Origin: Cercozoa sp. M6MM
Lineage: Eukaryota; Endomyxa: Ascetosporea
Strand: one strand, 5' to 3'
Assembly: GCA_040357565.1 (NCBI GenBank)
Contig: JBDODJ010000116.1
DNA: 36,028 nucleotides
Each line of letters starts with the position of its first letter. The first letter of the stretch is position 1. The translations under genes and the position numbers were made by a program. The notes beneath the pieces are model-generated. The model searched no databases, was not told the origin of the DNA, and worked only from the letters and a program-made list of their open reading frames with translations. This document shows positions 12,210 to 22,554 of the stretch, piece after piece.

Positions 12210-13394
12210 TGTTTGGACAGAACACTGGTGCGCGAGTTGCTGCGGTACCTCGACTATGTCGTCCAAGACGGTTCGTTTCGCCTCGAGCAGCGTTTTTCGC
12301 GTTTGCGCTATCCGTCTTGTTGTGTTGATGCTGCAGAAGGCTACGATGATCGTATTCAGTTCTTGTTCGACTTCTCGGGATCCCTGCTGAGTGCTGCCAA
12401 GGTATCTACAGCTTCTGGTAAGTGAGAGAGAGTCGTTATGCAGCTATGCGTGTGGATAGGGCGGCGTACCCGAACTGAAGATTGCCGAGTATGCGACACA
12501 AGCCACTGTACACTGTGTTGTCATCAGTTCAGATTGTGTTTGGATAAAACTGGACTTAGGTGACGCACGTGTGTGCCGTTGCAGACGAGATTTGCGCCTC
12601 GATTCGATCGATGCTGCGGTACTGACTTGCTTCTTTCTGAGTACTCATGAAGTGTGATTAATCTGGTAACATGGGTTGCTGCAGTGTCGGAATGTACGCC
12701 GACGCAGTGCAGCAGCTGCGTTTGATGCTGCGAGTGTGGCGACTGGACATGCTCAATCTGCAGCCTGACGCACAGTACTCGGCTCTCATTGCGACGCGAT
12801 TCGAAGCGTTGCTCGTACTGCAGATCCCTTGAAATAGAGAATCGATCTGTCGAACCAGACCTGTTAAAACCAGAGTGTTTCAACAAAACTGATTGTGTGC
12901 AGAAACTGTCAGTGCAAGCGGCGCGTCAGTTGCACAAGAAGCGAGTTGCGCCCTCACGTGCCATCGTGAACTTTAATGGTTGCACTGCTCCTTTGTGTTG
13001 CCGCTCTTCTCTTCGATTCGTGTTGTGTGTCGGAACAGGCTCAATGAGCAAGCTCTACTTGTACGCCAAATGGGCTCAAAAGCAGCACGCGAAGCTGTTA
13101 ACAGAGCAGAGTCAACACAAGACGAAACGAGCAGTGTTGCATCGACTGAGTGTGCCGCATCTTTGTTGTTCTGCTGCCTTAAATGCAACTCACAGTTTCT
13201 CTCGTTCCTTGCAGGTTCTCGACAGCAGGATTGGCGTGCTGCTGCACGAGTACCAGATCGCGGCCAAGCGGTAGCTTTCTACATCCCCCTACCCCTACCC
13301 CCTGCCCCTATACGAGTTTAGTCTGTCGGAATCCTGGTCCGAGCATGAGCACGGCAAGGCCGGCGAAAGCTTCCGTCGCTACGTTCGGTGTGTG

Positions 13395-13444
<50 letters not shown>

Positions 13445-13468
13445 GTGTGTGTGTATGTGTGTATGTGT

Positions 13469-13500
<32 letters not shown>

Positions 13501-13993
13501 TTGTGCTGTCCGCGCGGATGAAAGTGGGTCTTGGGCAGTGCGCCGCCGCCGAAACGCGTCGATTTCTTTGCTCTGCGCGACGGTTTGCGACAGCGTGGCG
13601 ACGACAAGGAGGTTTGAACATCTGTGTACATATGTATGTATATCTAGTACGTATATATCTATGTATACATATATACATATAGTATACGCATCTAAAGACA
13701 GCACATACAATAAGACTGGCGTGTAGAACGAGTCGGCCAACGAGTCCGCCGAGATGAGAGACGACTCAGAGGATCATCGGCAGACCGACAAAGAGCAGGA
13801 GCGAGGCCACGCCGAGAACTCGAACGTGAAGCGCGAGCCAGTGTTCGCGGGCTACGAGGCGCCGCGCATGAGTGACGAGGAGTTCCGCCTGCGCAACATG
13901 GAGACACAGCCCATGCAGTCGAGTCAGGCGGCGGCACACGTGCCCATGCAGGACGACGATGCCGGGAACAGTGACGCCTCCCAGGAAGAGTAG
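6207..13993 (+). CDS. Very large alpha-helical (HEAT/ARM-like) protein, multi-exon
   Basis: I do not recognise the family with certainty. More than 30 exons, most 60-200 bases, join in phase from ATG 6207 to TAG 13993. Well-supported pieces include SASFMLTGRQRRQMRELMAF, FLRFCVEHITAELGAETGEI (from 7465), DHTPIRVVNFVEALLTESSV, ISLFFITLGNLVDKLHTLRR, ARHCVLQLLRFCAEF, VWRGGIAQSAKWFASLLQ, VALLFVARCTKDARCNFDMF, DALWQHFKFLQHNNN, TELSQLRTDALVNAARLF, YGWRTALLSLRVAAHLLSLS, ETLWQKIELCAEVLVFSYEK, TLVRELLRYLDYVVQD and ADAVQQLRLMLRVWRLDM. The composition is amphipathic helices throughout, as in a solenoid. A basic then acidic low-complexity insert (10670-10828) divides it. The C-terminal tail (13320-13990) is charged and disordered. 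The acidic insert, the SSETLWQK block and the overall size loosely recall FANCI/FANCD2, but I cannot confirm that. Microsatellites lie in the introns at about 12127-12219 and 13387-13520. Confidence 0.6.
12148..12204 (+). repeat. (AC)n(AT)n compound microsatellite in an intron
   Basis: Alternating CA then TA dinucleotides inside an intron of the large gene (GTATCA donor at 12127, GGACAG acceptor at about 12219). The intron length is a multiple of three, so a false ORF reads through it as THTHTH and YIYIYI. The flanking exons join as SNT and TLVRELL in the same frame. Confidence 0.9.
13388..13502 (+). repeat. Long (GT)n microsatellite in an intron
   Basis: Over 100 bases of nearly pure TG dinucleotide with a few A or C interruptions, inside the penultimate intron of the large gene (donor after GTTCG at 13386). 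The open frames it creates on both strands are artefacts. Confidence 0.95.
13612..13709 (+). repeat. AT-rich simple repeat, last intron of large gene
   Basis: TATGTA/TATATA-rich sequence between the exon ending GACGACAAGGAG and the last exon starting AACGAGTCGGCC. It fits an intron with donor GTTTGA and acceptor GTGTAG. Confidence 0.7.
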
Positions 13994-14386
13994 AGCCAGT
14001 ATTAGTAGTACTGCGTACACAAGTGTTACCGCAGCCTTTCAGAAATTGAGGCTTTGGCAGCCTGAAAAAGACTGAAGAAACAAATGGAATCGATGCGAAA
14101 CAGAATTGAGTCAGCAGACAAAGTCAGTCAGATGTACAGTAGTACAAGGAAGGAAGAGAGGCCCAGTCGTCAAAAGGAGAGGGCAGGGCGTAGAGAGAAA
14201 AAGTAAGGCACCCTCGGGTTATCCCTTGCTGGGTACCGAACAATACACCACTCTTCTTTCGAAGAATTTGAGAAGGCGAGAGCGTAGTTAAGTTTGTGGG
14301 GTAGGGGGACTATGTGACTCGTCTTGCCCTCCCAGGAAGGGCAGTGTCAGAACAACGCAGACACGAGAGACGACGCACGACGCAAA
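13994..14386. other. Convergent 3' ends
   Basis: About 390 bases between the stop of the large + gene and the stop of the SERBP1-like - gene. It should hold both 3' UTRs. I see no coding signal or repeat. Confidence 0.4.
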
Positions 14387-15317
14387 TTAGAGCGACGGGA
14401 AAGCCTCGTCCGTGACCTGCAGCTTCTTGGCCGCCTTGGCCGGCTTCTGCTGCTTGCGCTGCTCCTGGCCGCGCACCGGCTTGGCTGCACACAGGGGGGT
14501 TAAGGGATGGGGGTAGGAGGTAACATGGGTGTTCAGCATACACGAGCCGCGGAAGAGGCCGCCAAAGTCGCTCTGCTTCTTGGCCTTCTTGGCCTTCTTG
14601 CCTGCAGGGGTTGGGGGTCAGATGGAGGGTGGTAGGGGAGGAAGGTAGACGAGGGTAAGATGGACAGCAGTACCCTTCTTGCCCTTCTTCTTGGGCTCGA
14701 AGAAGATGGCGTCGTCGCCGTACTCGATGGACTTGTCGACAACGGTAGCGTCGAAGGTCTGCACCTCACGCACGGCGAGCTGCTCGTCCTCGTCGAGCGA
14801 CTTGAGGAAGGCGGCGGCCGAGATGCCCTGCGGCTCCTCAGGAGTCTCGTCGACCACGACAGGCTTCTCGTGCTGCACGTGCTGCTCCTGCTCCTCCGAC
14901 TCGACCTTCTCGGCCGTCTCGTCCACGTTGCGCGGCTTGCGCTGCTGACGCTCGTCGCGCGACAGCTGTCAAGCAAAGAAAAAGGTTAAGGGAGCAGAGA
15001 AAAAGGTTAAGGGAGCAAGGATAGGCTAAAGCAAAGGTTAAGGGGGTGCCAAGCTACCTTGCCGTGCTTGCTGCGCTCACGGCGGCCCGTGCCCGACACG
15101 TGGCGATCCTTCTCGCGACGCGGGTTGCCGCGGCCCTTGCGGCCCTTGTTGCGCGCCTCCTCCGCCTTCTGCACCACGGAGAGGGTTACACGGGAGCACA
15201 TCTACACAAACCTGTCACCTTCGGCTTCTTGTCGCTCGACTTCTTCACGGCCTTCTGCGAGACCTCCTTCTTCACGACCGGGACAGCGTCCTCAGCAAGC
15301 AGGTTGAAGCGGTTCAT
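14387..15317 (-). CDS. Stm1/SERBP1/HABP4-like ribosome-associated protein
   Basis: Exons complement(join(14387..14484,14542..14601,14674..14965,15058..15168,15219..15317)), 219 residues. The family binds 80S ribosomes and mRNA and protects idle ribosomes. The start MNRFNLLAEDA resembles the short N-terminal motif of Stm1/SERBP1 (NRFDQL / NPFDLL). Exon 2 carries the hallmark RHVSGTGRRERSKHGK (family: RHSGTGR...K). The middle is acidic (EKVESEEQEQ) and then Lys-rich (KKKGKKG, KKAKKAKK), and the end is TDEAFPSL, as in the family's terminal FPSL/FPAL. Codons end almost only in G or C (AAG, GAG, CTG), unlike the neighbours, which suggests high expression. All introns keep phase. The exon 4 donor is GTATGC at 14541, because the nearer GTGTAT would shift the frame. 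An AG just before the ATG suggests a 5' UTR intron. Confidence 0.85.
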
Positions 15318-15837
15318 CTTCTCGTTGTTCTCTGCACCGCAGACATATCAGTGTCCCCACACACCCTCAGGCACACTTCTCGCGGCGAATGGCAAACTAC
15401 TTTTGCCCTTGCCGCAGGAAGATTTTTGGAAAAACGCTCAAACAAAAACAGAAAAACACAAGAAAAACGTCACTGCACAAAAACACACACCAAACACGCT
15501 TAACACAGCAGCGGCTGCTACGCATTCTGCTCCCTGTGCATGCAGCACCCCCTGCATGCATCGGCAGGATCTGCGCCCGCCGAGACACACCCGAAAACAA
15601 CCAGGAATGCGCAAAAATACGACCCGATGTGCCTGAGTGTTACCTGACAAGCCCCCTATGTAGCGTGACAGTGATGGTGTGGCGTGTGGGCGCCCGCGGC
15701 AGCTGTGGGCAGCCTCCTTATTTTTCGAGTGCAGTCCAAGTGATCGGGTGCTCCCAGACTTTGGACGGGGTGTCAAAGTCGACTCTCGCGGCCAGCGAAG
15801 CAGCGCAGCAGTGTGTGTGCGCAATCGTGGTGCCACA
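15318..15837. promoter_or_regulatory. Bidirectional promoter with two TGCATGCA palindromes
   Basis: This 520-base gap lies between the divergent starts of the SERBP1/Stm1-like gene (-) and PAK1IP1 (+), both ribosome-linked. The 8-base palindrome TGCATGCA occurs at 15537-15544 and again at 15553-15560, a spacing of 16 bases. No clear TATA box. The open frames in this stretch have no coding character. Confidence 0.5.
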
Positions 15838-17786
15838 ATGAAGCAGTTAGTGGTGGTGGGCACATATGAGAATCTGTTGTACGGAGTGGATGTGACGGTT
15901 CGCGGCATGGCGGCACGTGTCAAGCAGCGTTTCGTGTCGCAGGCCAGTGAGAGTGCGGTGCGCACCGTGTCGGTGGTACTTTTTTTGTATTTTTCTGCGG
16001 GTGAAAATGAGGGAAAGCCTGCGAGAAAAGAGTGTGATGTGTCCAGGCGGAAGGAGGCGATCTCTTGGCCGTGGGCGGCACCGACGAAACCGTCAGTCTG
16101 TTCAGTCTGCGTCGCAGCGTTTCTCTGGGCAGTCTGCAGCGACACCGTGGCAGTATCAATGCACTCGCCTTCTTTGGCCGCACGCACCTCCTGTCCGGCA
16201 GCGAGGACGGCGACGTCTGTGTGTGGCGCACCTCCACGTGGGAGTGCCTGCGCACCCTCCGCGCGCACGGTCACCGGCATGCCAAGTACGCCCATTTCCT
16301 CCCCTTCCCCCTTTTTTACCTTTGACATCTTTTTAAGCCGTTTGTTAGCTTCTTACCCTCTTTTGAAGCAGTTTTAACCCCTTTTTGAAGCCCCTTTAAA
16401 CGCTTCTCATAAAAACCTTTTTCCCAGGAACGGCAGGCTGAACGGTGTGCAGCACGTGAGTGTGCACCCATCTGGCCGTCTGTGTGCCACGGTGGGCCGC
16501 TCGGACAGCACGCTGAAGCTGTGGGACCTCACGACAGGCACGTGTGCTCTCACCCAGCGCCTGCCGAGTGACTGCTCGCACGTGCTGTGGCTTCCGAGCG
16601 GACGTGGCTTTGTACTACTATTACGACAGCGACCGAAACTAGGAGAGCAAGCAGAAGAGCAAGCAGGAGAGAGACAACTAGCTGGTAATGGCAATGGCAG
16701 CGTGCTACTGGTGTGCGATCTGGCCGGTCAAGTGCTGGTGTCGTCCGAGCTGCCGCCGGTGCTGTCGGCCGCTTTCATGCCGCAGTGTGACATCCTCGTG
16801 CTAGGTACGGCCGACGGTCGCGTCTCGTGGAGAAACGCTGCCAACGGCGACGTGCTGGCCTCCTACAAGGCACATGACGCACGTGTCGTTGCTGTCAACA
16901 CGTCCGCGCGGACCGATCTCGATGATCACGCCTTGATCTACTCGGTCGACAGTGCTGGTGACCTGCTGGTGTGGGACATGCCATGCCACGCCGATCTTAT
17001 CGCCAATGCTGAGAGCTGTGAGGTGCTGGCCTCGCACTCGTTCAAGTGCCGCGTTACCTCGCTCGCCTGTGTGCCTCCTGGTGAGTCTTGCTTTTGCTTT
17101 TCGTTTTTGTGCCAACTGAGTCGAGTTGAGTTGCTTTGCTCTTTCCTTTGAGTTACTTTGGGTTGCTTTGCTTTGAGTTTAGTTGAGTTTAGTTGCTTTG
17201 CGTTGCTTGAAGTTTAGTTGAGTTTAGTTGAGTTTCCTTGGGTCTAGTTGAGTGAGTTGCTTTCGGTTGAGTTGAGTTGATTTGAGTTGAGGCGAGTGAC
17301 CTTTCTGCAGAGCAAAAACAACCGGTGGCTGAAAAGCGCGTACGAAGCGAAAGCGCGGAGACGTCGACTCAGCCGAAAAAGCAGCAGCGAAGTGCGAAGA
17401 AGCAAAACGATGACTCAAAGCAGCAAAAGCAACAACAAAAGGAGCAAGTGGCCCAACCGGCCAAAAAGAAGCGTCGAGTGCGTAACAAGAAGAGCACTGG
17501 CTTCCAGGTACATTGCTGTTTCAGTTTAAGACAGTTGTGTGTTCTGTTTAAGGGAGTGTTTTTCTAGGTCGTTTCTGCACAAAAAACTGCCGAGCACAGT
17601 GGCGTTTTGAGTGGCGTGGCTGGCGTCTCGACCGCGCCAAAGGCTCCTGCTGCGCCTTCTGCTGTGGCTCCCGGTGGTGGTGCTGCCAAGCACGCCAACC
17701 ATAACACCAACCGACCCAGGCCGAGGAAACGCCGCAATAAGAAAAAGAGCAATGCCAAGAAGGCCAAGTCCTCGCGCTCACAGTGA
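15838..17786 (+). CDS. PAK1IP1: PAK1IP1/Mak11-type WD40 60S ribosome biogenesis factor
   Basis: Exons join(15838..15975,16047..16285,16428..17080,17311..17507,17568..17786), 481 residues. Mak11/PAK1IP1 is a nucleolar WD40 protein needed for 60S subunit assembly. The start MKQLVVVGTYENLLYGVDV matches the family start (MELVAGCYEQVLFGFAV). Repeat signatures follow in the same order: GGTDETVSLFSL, HRGSINALAF, HLLSGSEDGDVCVWRTSTWE (human HLISGAEDGLICIWDAKKWE), SVHPSGRLCATVGRSDSTLK, and SAGDLLVWDMP. The C-terminal third is a Lys/Gln/Arg-rich tail (KKKRRVRNKK; RPRPRKRRNKKKSNAKKAK), as in nucleolar proteins. Intron 3 (17081-17310) contains repeated GAGTTGAGTTTAGTTGA. All phases agree. Confidence 0.92.
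17090..17300 (+). repeat. Irregular GAGTT/TTTAGTTGA repeat in PAK1IP1 intron 3
   Basis: Roughly 200 bases built from short variants of GTTGAGTTTAGTTGCTTTG. The units are irregular, with no fixed period that I can define. It lies fully inside intron 3. Confidence 0.75.
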
Positions 17787-18455
17787 TCGTACTCGCTTAG
17801 CATACATACTATCGTATACACTAGCCGGTGCGCGAACGAAAATCCGATATGCTCGGACTGAGAAACGCTAAATAAAACTAATCAGCGCAGACTGGCTGAA
17901 GCATACGGCAATTAGACCAGGGAGGAGCCGGGAGTCATGGCATGTAACCAAACACGCTTCGAGACGGGGCTGCAGCAATGGGAGCAACTCGGGTGCGCTG
18001 CCATGGTACAGAGTGCCCCCCCCCCCCCAGATTGGCACATTGCTACTGTGCCCTAGGCAAGCACGATGCAGGTGTGTCCCACACCCTGCGCCTCTGCAGT
18101 ATCGGACCTTCTGAATGCCCAATGCTTCAACACGCGGTGGCAGTCGACCCGGCTTGGTCGGCAGCTCAACATTTTGGATAAGGTGGGACTGTAGCCAGTC
18201 TCCAGTCCGTGGGAACCTGAGTGTGTTTGGCAGGAGAGCGAAGAAGCTCGCTACGTTGGCATCTGTCCATGTCCGGACAACCTTATTTGCGGCCCGTGTG
18301 GCTTTAACTCTGAGGTGCCATCCTAAGTTTGGGTGTAGATTAGTGCATCATAGCCCTGACTGAGGCACAGGCCCTCTGCTTGAGGAGTGATCGGTGCGTG
18401 TGGATTCGCAGGGTAGACACAGCGGCCTGTCTCGCTTTGGGTTCACTGTCGTGTC
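17787..18455. other. Intergenic stretch, no supported gene
   Basis: About 670 bases with a run of 13 C (18016-18028). Several frames are open for 60-85 codons on both strands, some Cys/His-containing, but none has an ATG, splice pattern or family signature I trust. A decayed mobile element is possible but not shown. Confidence 0.35.
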
Positions 18456-18767
18456 ATGAGGTCCGAGAACGAGTCGAGAGGGAGCCCAACACCGTGGCCA
18501 CTTGCAGTTCCACCAGTATTTCTTCAGTTTGCACTTCTTTCGGTGTTCTCTCCTTTAATTAATCGTTCCCTCTGGGGAGCAGTTCCAGCTTGGCAGAGAA
18601 GAGCCGTCGTCGTCAGTTTCTTTGTGCTGCTGCTGTGTCTGGGCATCCAAGCTTTCAACAAGTGGAGGCAGTCCAAGCAGGACCCCGATCTCGTGCTTCG
18701 CAAGCGAGCCGACAAGGAGAGGAAGCTGCTGCTGGGACAGACTGATACCGGGTTTGACGTAGCTTAA
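18456..18767 (+). CDS. Small two-helix membrane protein, intronless
   Basis: 103 residues, single exon, ATG to TAA. I do not recognise the family. Two hydrophobic segments are visible: about residues 13-35 (WPLAVPPVFLQFALLSVF) and about 48-66 (AVVVSFFVLLLCLGIQAF). A short basic link (WQRRA) lies between them and a charged tail (KWRQSKQDPDLVLRKRADK) follows. The positive-inside rule suggests that the tail faces the cytosol. Its lack of introns is unusual among its neighbours. It lies tail to tail with the FHA gene (34 bases between stops). Confidence 0.6.
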   Translation: MRSENESRGSPTPWPLAVPPVFLQFALLSVFSPLINRSLWGAVPAWQRRAVVVSFFVLLLCLGIQAFNKWRQSKQDPDLVLRKRADKERKLLLGQTDTGFDVA

Positions 18768-18801
18768 ACTTAGGTTTAGTTTGTGCAGATTGTACCATTC
18801 C

Positions 18802-21382
18802 TCACTCAGCAAAGAGCGAGGACGAGGCATAAGAAGTCTCATCGACGGTCTGTGCTAGTGCTGTCTTCTCCAGTGACACTGCTTCGGACACATGGGGAAT
18901 CGAAGGCCTTTTTTCGCCGACACCGGAGTCAGCTACGTCCTCTCTCTGTGGCTGCTGTTGCAAACGTTCCCGCATCGAAAGGGCTGCAAGCAGGTGGCAA
19001 TCCAAACACTGAGTTTTCGACAGGGAAGCTGGTGATTTCTACCTTTGTTGCGCAAGCGCAGACTGTCGATTTCGTTCTGCGCAGCGACGAGTTGTTGCTG
19101 CACCTGGCGCAGTTTCGCGCTGAGGAACTGCGCGATTTTGTGCTCATCGATGCGACGCTCGTCGACACAGATGCGGTGCAGCTCTTGATTTCGCTTTCGC
19201 AAGTCGTCGAGCTTTTGTCGTAGCTCGCTGTTTCGACTCTCGGCGCGAAGCAGAAGTTGTTGGCCGTCTCTGTTGGTGCTTTGAGCCTCAGCGACAGCCT
19301 CTGTCACCGCGCTTGCTATTTCAGAGGTTCGGCTTTGCGTCTGCCGTTCTGCATCTGCTTTGGCGAGTTGCGCTGCTCTTTCGGCCTGCAGAAACAGCCA
19401 AGCAAGTATCCTAATACAATTGGTACTCGAGGTGTTTGTTGGGGTACAGTTTCTGCACGCTCGCGTTCGACGTCTCGAGCAACAATGGCTTGGCGCAACT
19501 CGGTCTGTGATTTCGACAGCATCTGCACGAGGAACTGCGCTGCTTGCTTGCGACCGGAAGAGTCACTCGAGTTTTCCACAGCACTCGTCTCTTCGCTTTC
19601 GTCTCCGTTGGCGACGGCGAGCTTTGCCACTTCACGAGCGAGCTTTGCGCATGCTGCACAAAGTTTCGCAGTGTACTAGTTCAGATAATAATACAAATGG
19701 AGCTACCATCATCGCGCAGACGCAGCTCCTTCAAGAAGCCGCGTCGTTGTTTCACCGTAGCTTCGTGAACACTGCGAGCTTCGCGCTGTGCTTGTTCACA
19801 GGCAGCTTTCGAGAGTGCGAGTTGCTTTCGCAGCTTCTCTTCGTTGCTTCGGCTTTGCGCTTGTTGCTGCTCAGCTTGCAGCGCGCTTTCGACGAATCGT
19901 CGCACAGCTTCGGTTAGAGAAACGCTCGGCGCTGTGTTTGGCTTGCTCATTTGTGTCTCTAGTTTTGCGAACTCTTGTATCAGCTGGTTTTGCACTCGCT
20001 CTGCCGCTGCACTGTGGCCACATACAGACAATTCTGTTCAGTGAAGACTGAGGGTTGGTTTACATCTGGTCGCGCATGGCGTGCACAAGCAAACGTTCGC
20101 GCTGCAACTCGGCTCTGGTGTCGCCGTCGGTGGACCAGAGTTCAGCAAGTGACAGCTTGTGCTGCTCGAGTTCGTCTCGTGCAGCGTCTCGTTGCTGCGA
20201 CAACTCGGCGCAAAACTCTCGCAGTGCGTCGACTTCGCTATCTGTTTGTTTCGTCGTTCGAGTGTCTTCATGATAAGTGCTGTCGTTTTTTACAACATCG
20301 TCAGTGCTGCTCTGTTTTTTCGACAGTGACGGTGACTGGGAGGAGGGCAAGGCAGCAGCAGCTTTGAACCAGGAGCGAGCCAGAGATTCGAACTCGTCGA
20401 CAAGAGAGTTGGTGGCTTCACTAAGCACGTGGTGCGGAGGTCGCCTCAGTTGCGACAGCTGATCGAAAGCTGCTTTTAAAAGCACTTGGCGGGCATCGGA
20501 TTGCTCATGTGTGGCGTGCAAGGAAGGAAGTGTCAGTCGAAGCAGCAGACTGAGTTGTCGCAGCCACTGCTCGAACGACGACGATTGCGTTTGCTTTGCC
20601 ATCGAGCTTTTGAGATGCGCAAGTTCAAAGTTCATTCGTCGGATTCGGTCACTCGTAATGGAAGAAGCCGGCTTTGAATTCTGTTTTGCTGCAACAGGTC
20701 GAGACGGTCGTTTTTCGCTCTTTGGTCGTGCGTGCCGGCGTTCTGATGTGAGCTTTCGGAGCTCCTGCTGTTGTTGCCTGTGCTTTAGCCGTTCACTGTG
20801 CCTTTCGCTTTGATGTGAGTTGCTTTGAGTGCTTTGTTCGTACATCTGAGACGGCAGTTGCCGAGAAGGCACGAGAGGAACCACTGTAGCCATACCTTGA
20901 ACAGTTGTTGCAAGCGAGATCGATTCACTTTCGTCGCCTTTGCCGCTTTCGTGGTACCGAGAGGGCTGCGCTATCCTAGGACTGGCGGGTGGAGGTGCGG
21001 GTCCTAACGATGGACCATCTGAACATAGCAGAAAACAATCGAAGCAACTGTCGAAACAGTGAAATAGTGAAAGCTTGGGGGTACCCGCACATTCGAAACG
21101 AAAGCGAGTGATATCGTATCCAAAGCGAATGAGATCGCCATGATGTAGCTGCATTTCTGCATTGTGCAGACGAGTGCCGTTGACAAAGGTGCCGTTTCGA
21201 CTGCCTCTGTCGATGAGGAAGCACCTCTGCCCGCGAAACTCAAGCGCTGCGTGTTGCTTGCTCACCGAAGGTGACTCCAATGCGAGTTGACATCGAGTGA
21301 CATCGCGTCCAACCAGCGTGCTGCGAGGCAGCTCGTACAGCACACTAACGGATCGTAGACACCCGAAGACCTCGTCTTCCAT
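18802..21382 (-). CDS. FHA-domain coiled-coil protein (FHAD1-like)
   Basis: Exons complement(join(18802..18983,19043..19385,19448..19653,19707..20011,20064..21018,21085..21382)), 762 residues. An N-terminal FHA domain (about residues 1-95) should bind phosphothreonine peptides. Its marks are VGRD, SVSKQHAAL (the S..H pair) and SRNGTFVNGTRL. It is followed by a Pro/Ser-rich linker, a basic Gln-rich stretch (RQQQQELRK) and long coiled coil to near the end (QQQAQSRSNEEKLRKQLAL; ELRQKLDDLRKRNQEL). The order FHA then coiled coil is that of FHAD1, but coiled-coil proteins align poorly, so orthology is unproved. The start is the first ATG of exon 1, eight codons before the core FHA strand. All five introns keep phase. 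The divider to the SH3 gene upstream is only about 130 bases. Confidence 0.8.
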
Positions 21383-21511
21383 CAACTGTGCGTGCTATTA
21401 CCGTCGCTAGTCTCAAAGTCGCTGCATTTACTGTGACTGGGTGTCGATAAGAAAGTGACCAGGAGAAACGCTCGACTCGAACGACATTAAAGTGTGACGT
21501 CGAACGCGACA

Positions 21512-22260
21512 CTAACTTCTAAGATCCTCCGCTGCAAGAGTGACGAGATGACTTTGAAGCCAGCCCTCTGCGTTCTCTTGTGTCCAAGCGTAAAACCACG
21601 AGATCCCGGTGTCGTCCAAGTAAGGATGGGCAGCGTCACTGGCGTTGCTGTGCTGTGAGAAGCCTCGTTCGTCTTTGCACCACACGCGTGCTCCCTCGCT
21701 GACAGCCAGGTGACCTTCGATGCCTGTCTGCTGCGCTGTGTGAACGAAGCACGGCACTACTCTGTCGACAAAGGTTGACGGAAACCACCCCTCCTCCTGA
21801 AGCTCGTTCGTCTGTGTTGTTCCGTAGATCCACTGCTCATTCTGCTCATGCACTCCTCCGACTTTCGGACCCGCCGTGCGAACTATCGTCCCTCTATTTT
21901 CAGACACACTCTTCGCTAAACTTTAACACGAAACCAATCTGAAGGGTAATGTGCACGGTACTTTGCAAAGGAAAGATGCCCAATATGCCGGCTTTGGAAT
22001 GAGTACTTCGCCCGAACGAACGTGAGGTTTGACGGTTCCAAAGCAGCTGATGAAGGGGAAAGAGTTCCATCTGGGTACAAATCCGACACGAAACCGTGCG
22101 CCTTCAAATGTGCGTGGACCTGCAGCAAGCACGTTGAGAACCGACTGAAAAACCCTCCCGGGAGTCGCTTTTGATATTGTACCTTCGCCTTGCGCCAGTC
22201 GACGACACGAGCGGTCAAAGCCAAGAAGGTAGCAAGCACTCCTAATGCAAGCACATACAT
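21512..22260 (-). CDS. Membrane-anchored tandem SH3-domain protein
   Basis: Exons complement(join(21512..21893,21962..22119,22183..22260)), 205 residues. The start MYVLALGVLATFLALTARVV is a signal anchor or single membrane helix. After a short linker comes an SH3 fold that only appears once intron 2 (21894-21961) is removed: FVRAKYSFQSRHIGHLSFAK (ALYDF-like start) joined to GTIVRTA, then QWIYG and EEGWFPSTFVDRV (the W and GWFPxxxV marks of SH3). A second SH3-like unit follows: SEGARVWCKDERGF, then ISWFYAWTQENAEGWLQSHL. SH3 domains bind proline-rich ligands. The linker of the neighbouring FHA protein is Pro-rich (GPAPPPASP), but a link is conjecture. I know no named family with this layout. 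Confidence 0.7.
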
Positions 22261-22554
22261 TGTGAGCACACTTCAGGCCTGAGAGAAGGTGCTCCATCCT
22301 TGAGGTCAACTTCGAGGCATGCCGTACCTTCGGACCTGCCGTTAAATGGCCCACACTGCGACAGTTATTCTAATGTAGCTGAGTGTGCCATGTGCTGTGT
22401 ACTTAATCTAGCTAAAGACGCACTCCACCCCAAGTGTGCAGTTTATCCACGCTGTTGGAAGTCGCCAACAACAGCTGCGAATGTGCGTGGGCACCGGATT
22501 AGCATCACGTCCGTGTCCCTGGAAAAAAAACGTATGGAACACCAGGATGAGTTA
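22261..22554. other. Gap upstream of SH3 gene
   Basis: About 290 bases between the SH3 gene start (-) and the first piece of the START-like gene (+). It is presumably promoter for both. I see no feature in it. Confidence 0.3.

Noticed and set aside
12016..12266. ORFs rich in YIYI and CVCV on the - strand
   Set aside because: They are translations of a dinucleotide microsatellite inside an intron.
13308..13740. Several 95-140 codon ORFs of THTHTH or VCVCVC
   Set aside because: They are artefacts of the (GT)n microsatellite, which has no stops in some frames.
17868..18181. Cys/His-containing frames on both strands resembling a zinc knuckle of a retroelement
   Set aside because: Too short, no ATG, no other element domains and no terminal repeats. 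Not supported.
21923..22354. A 143-codon - strand ORF overlapping the SH3 gene
   Set aside because: It is a different frame, lacks any domain signature, and conflicts with the spliced SH3 frame.
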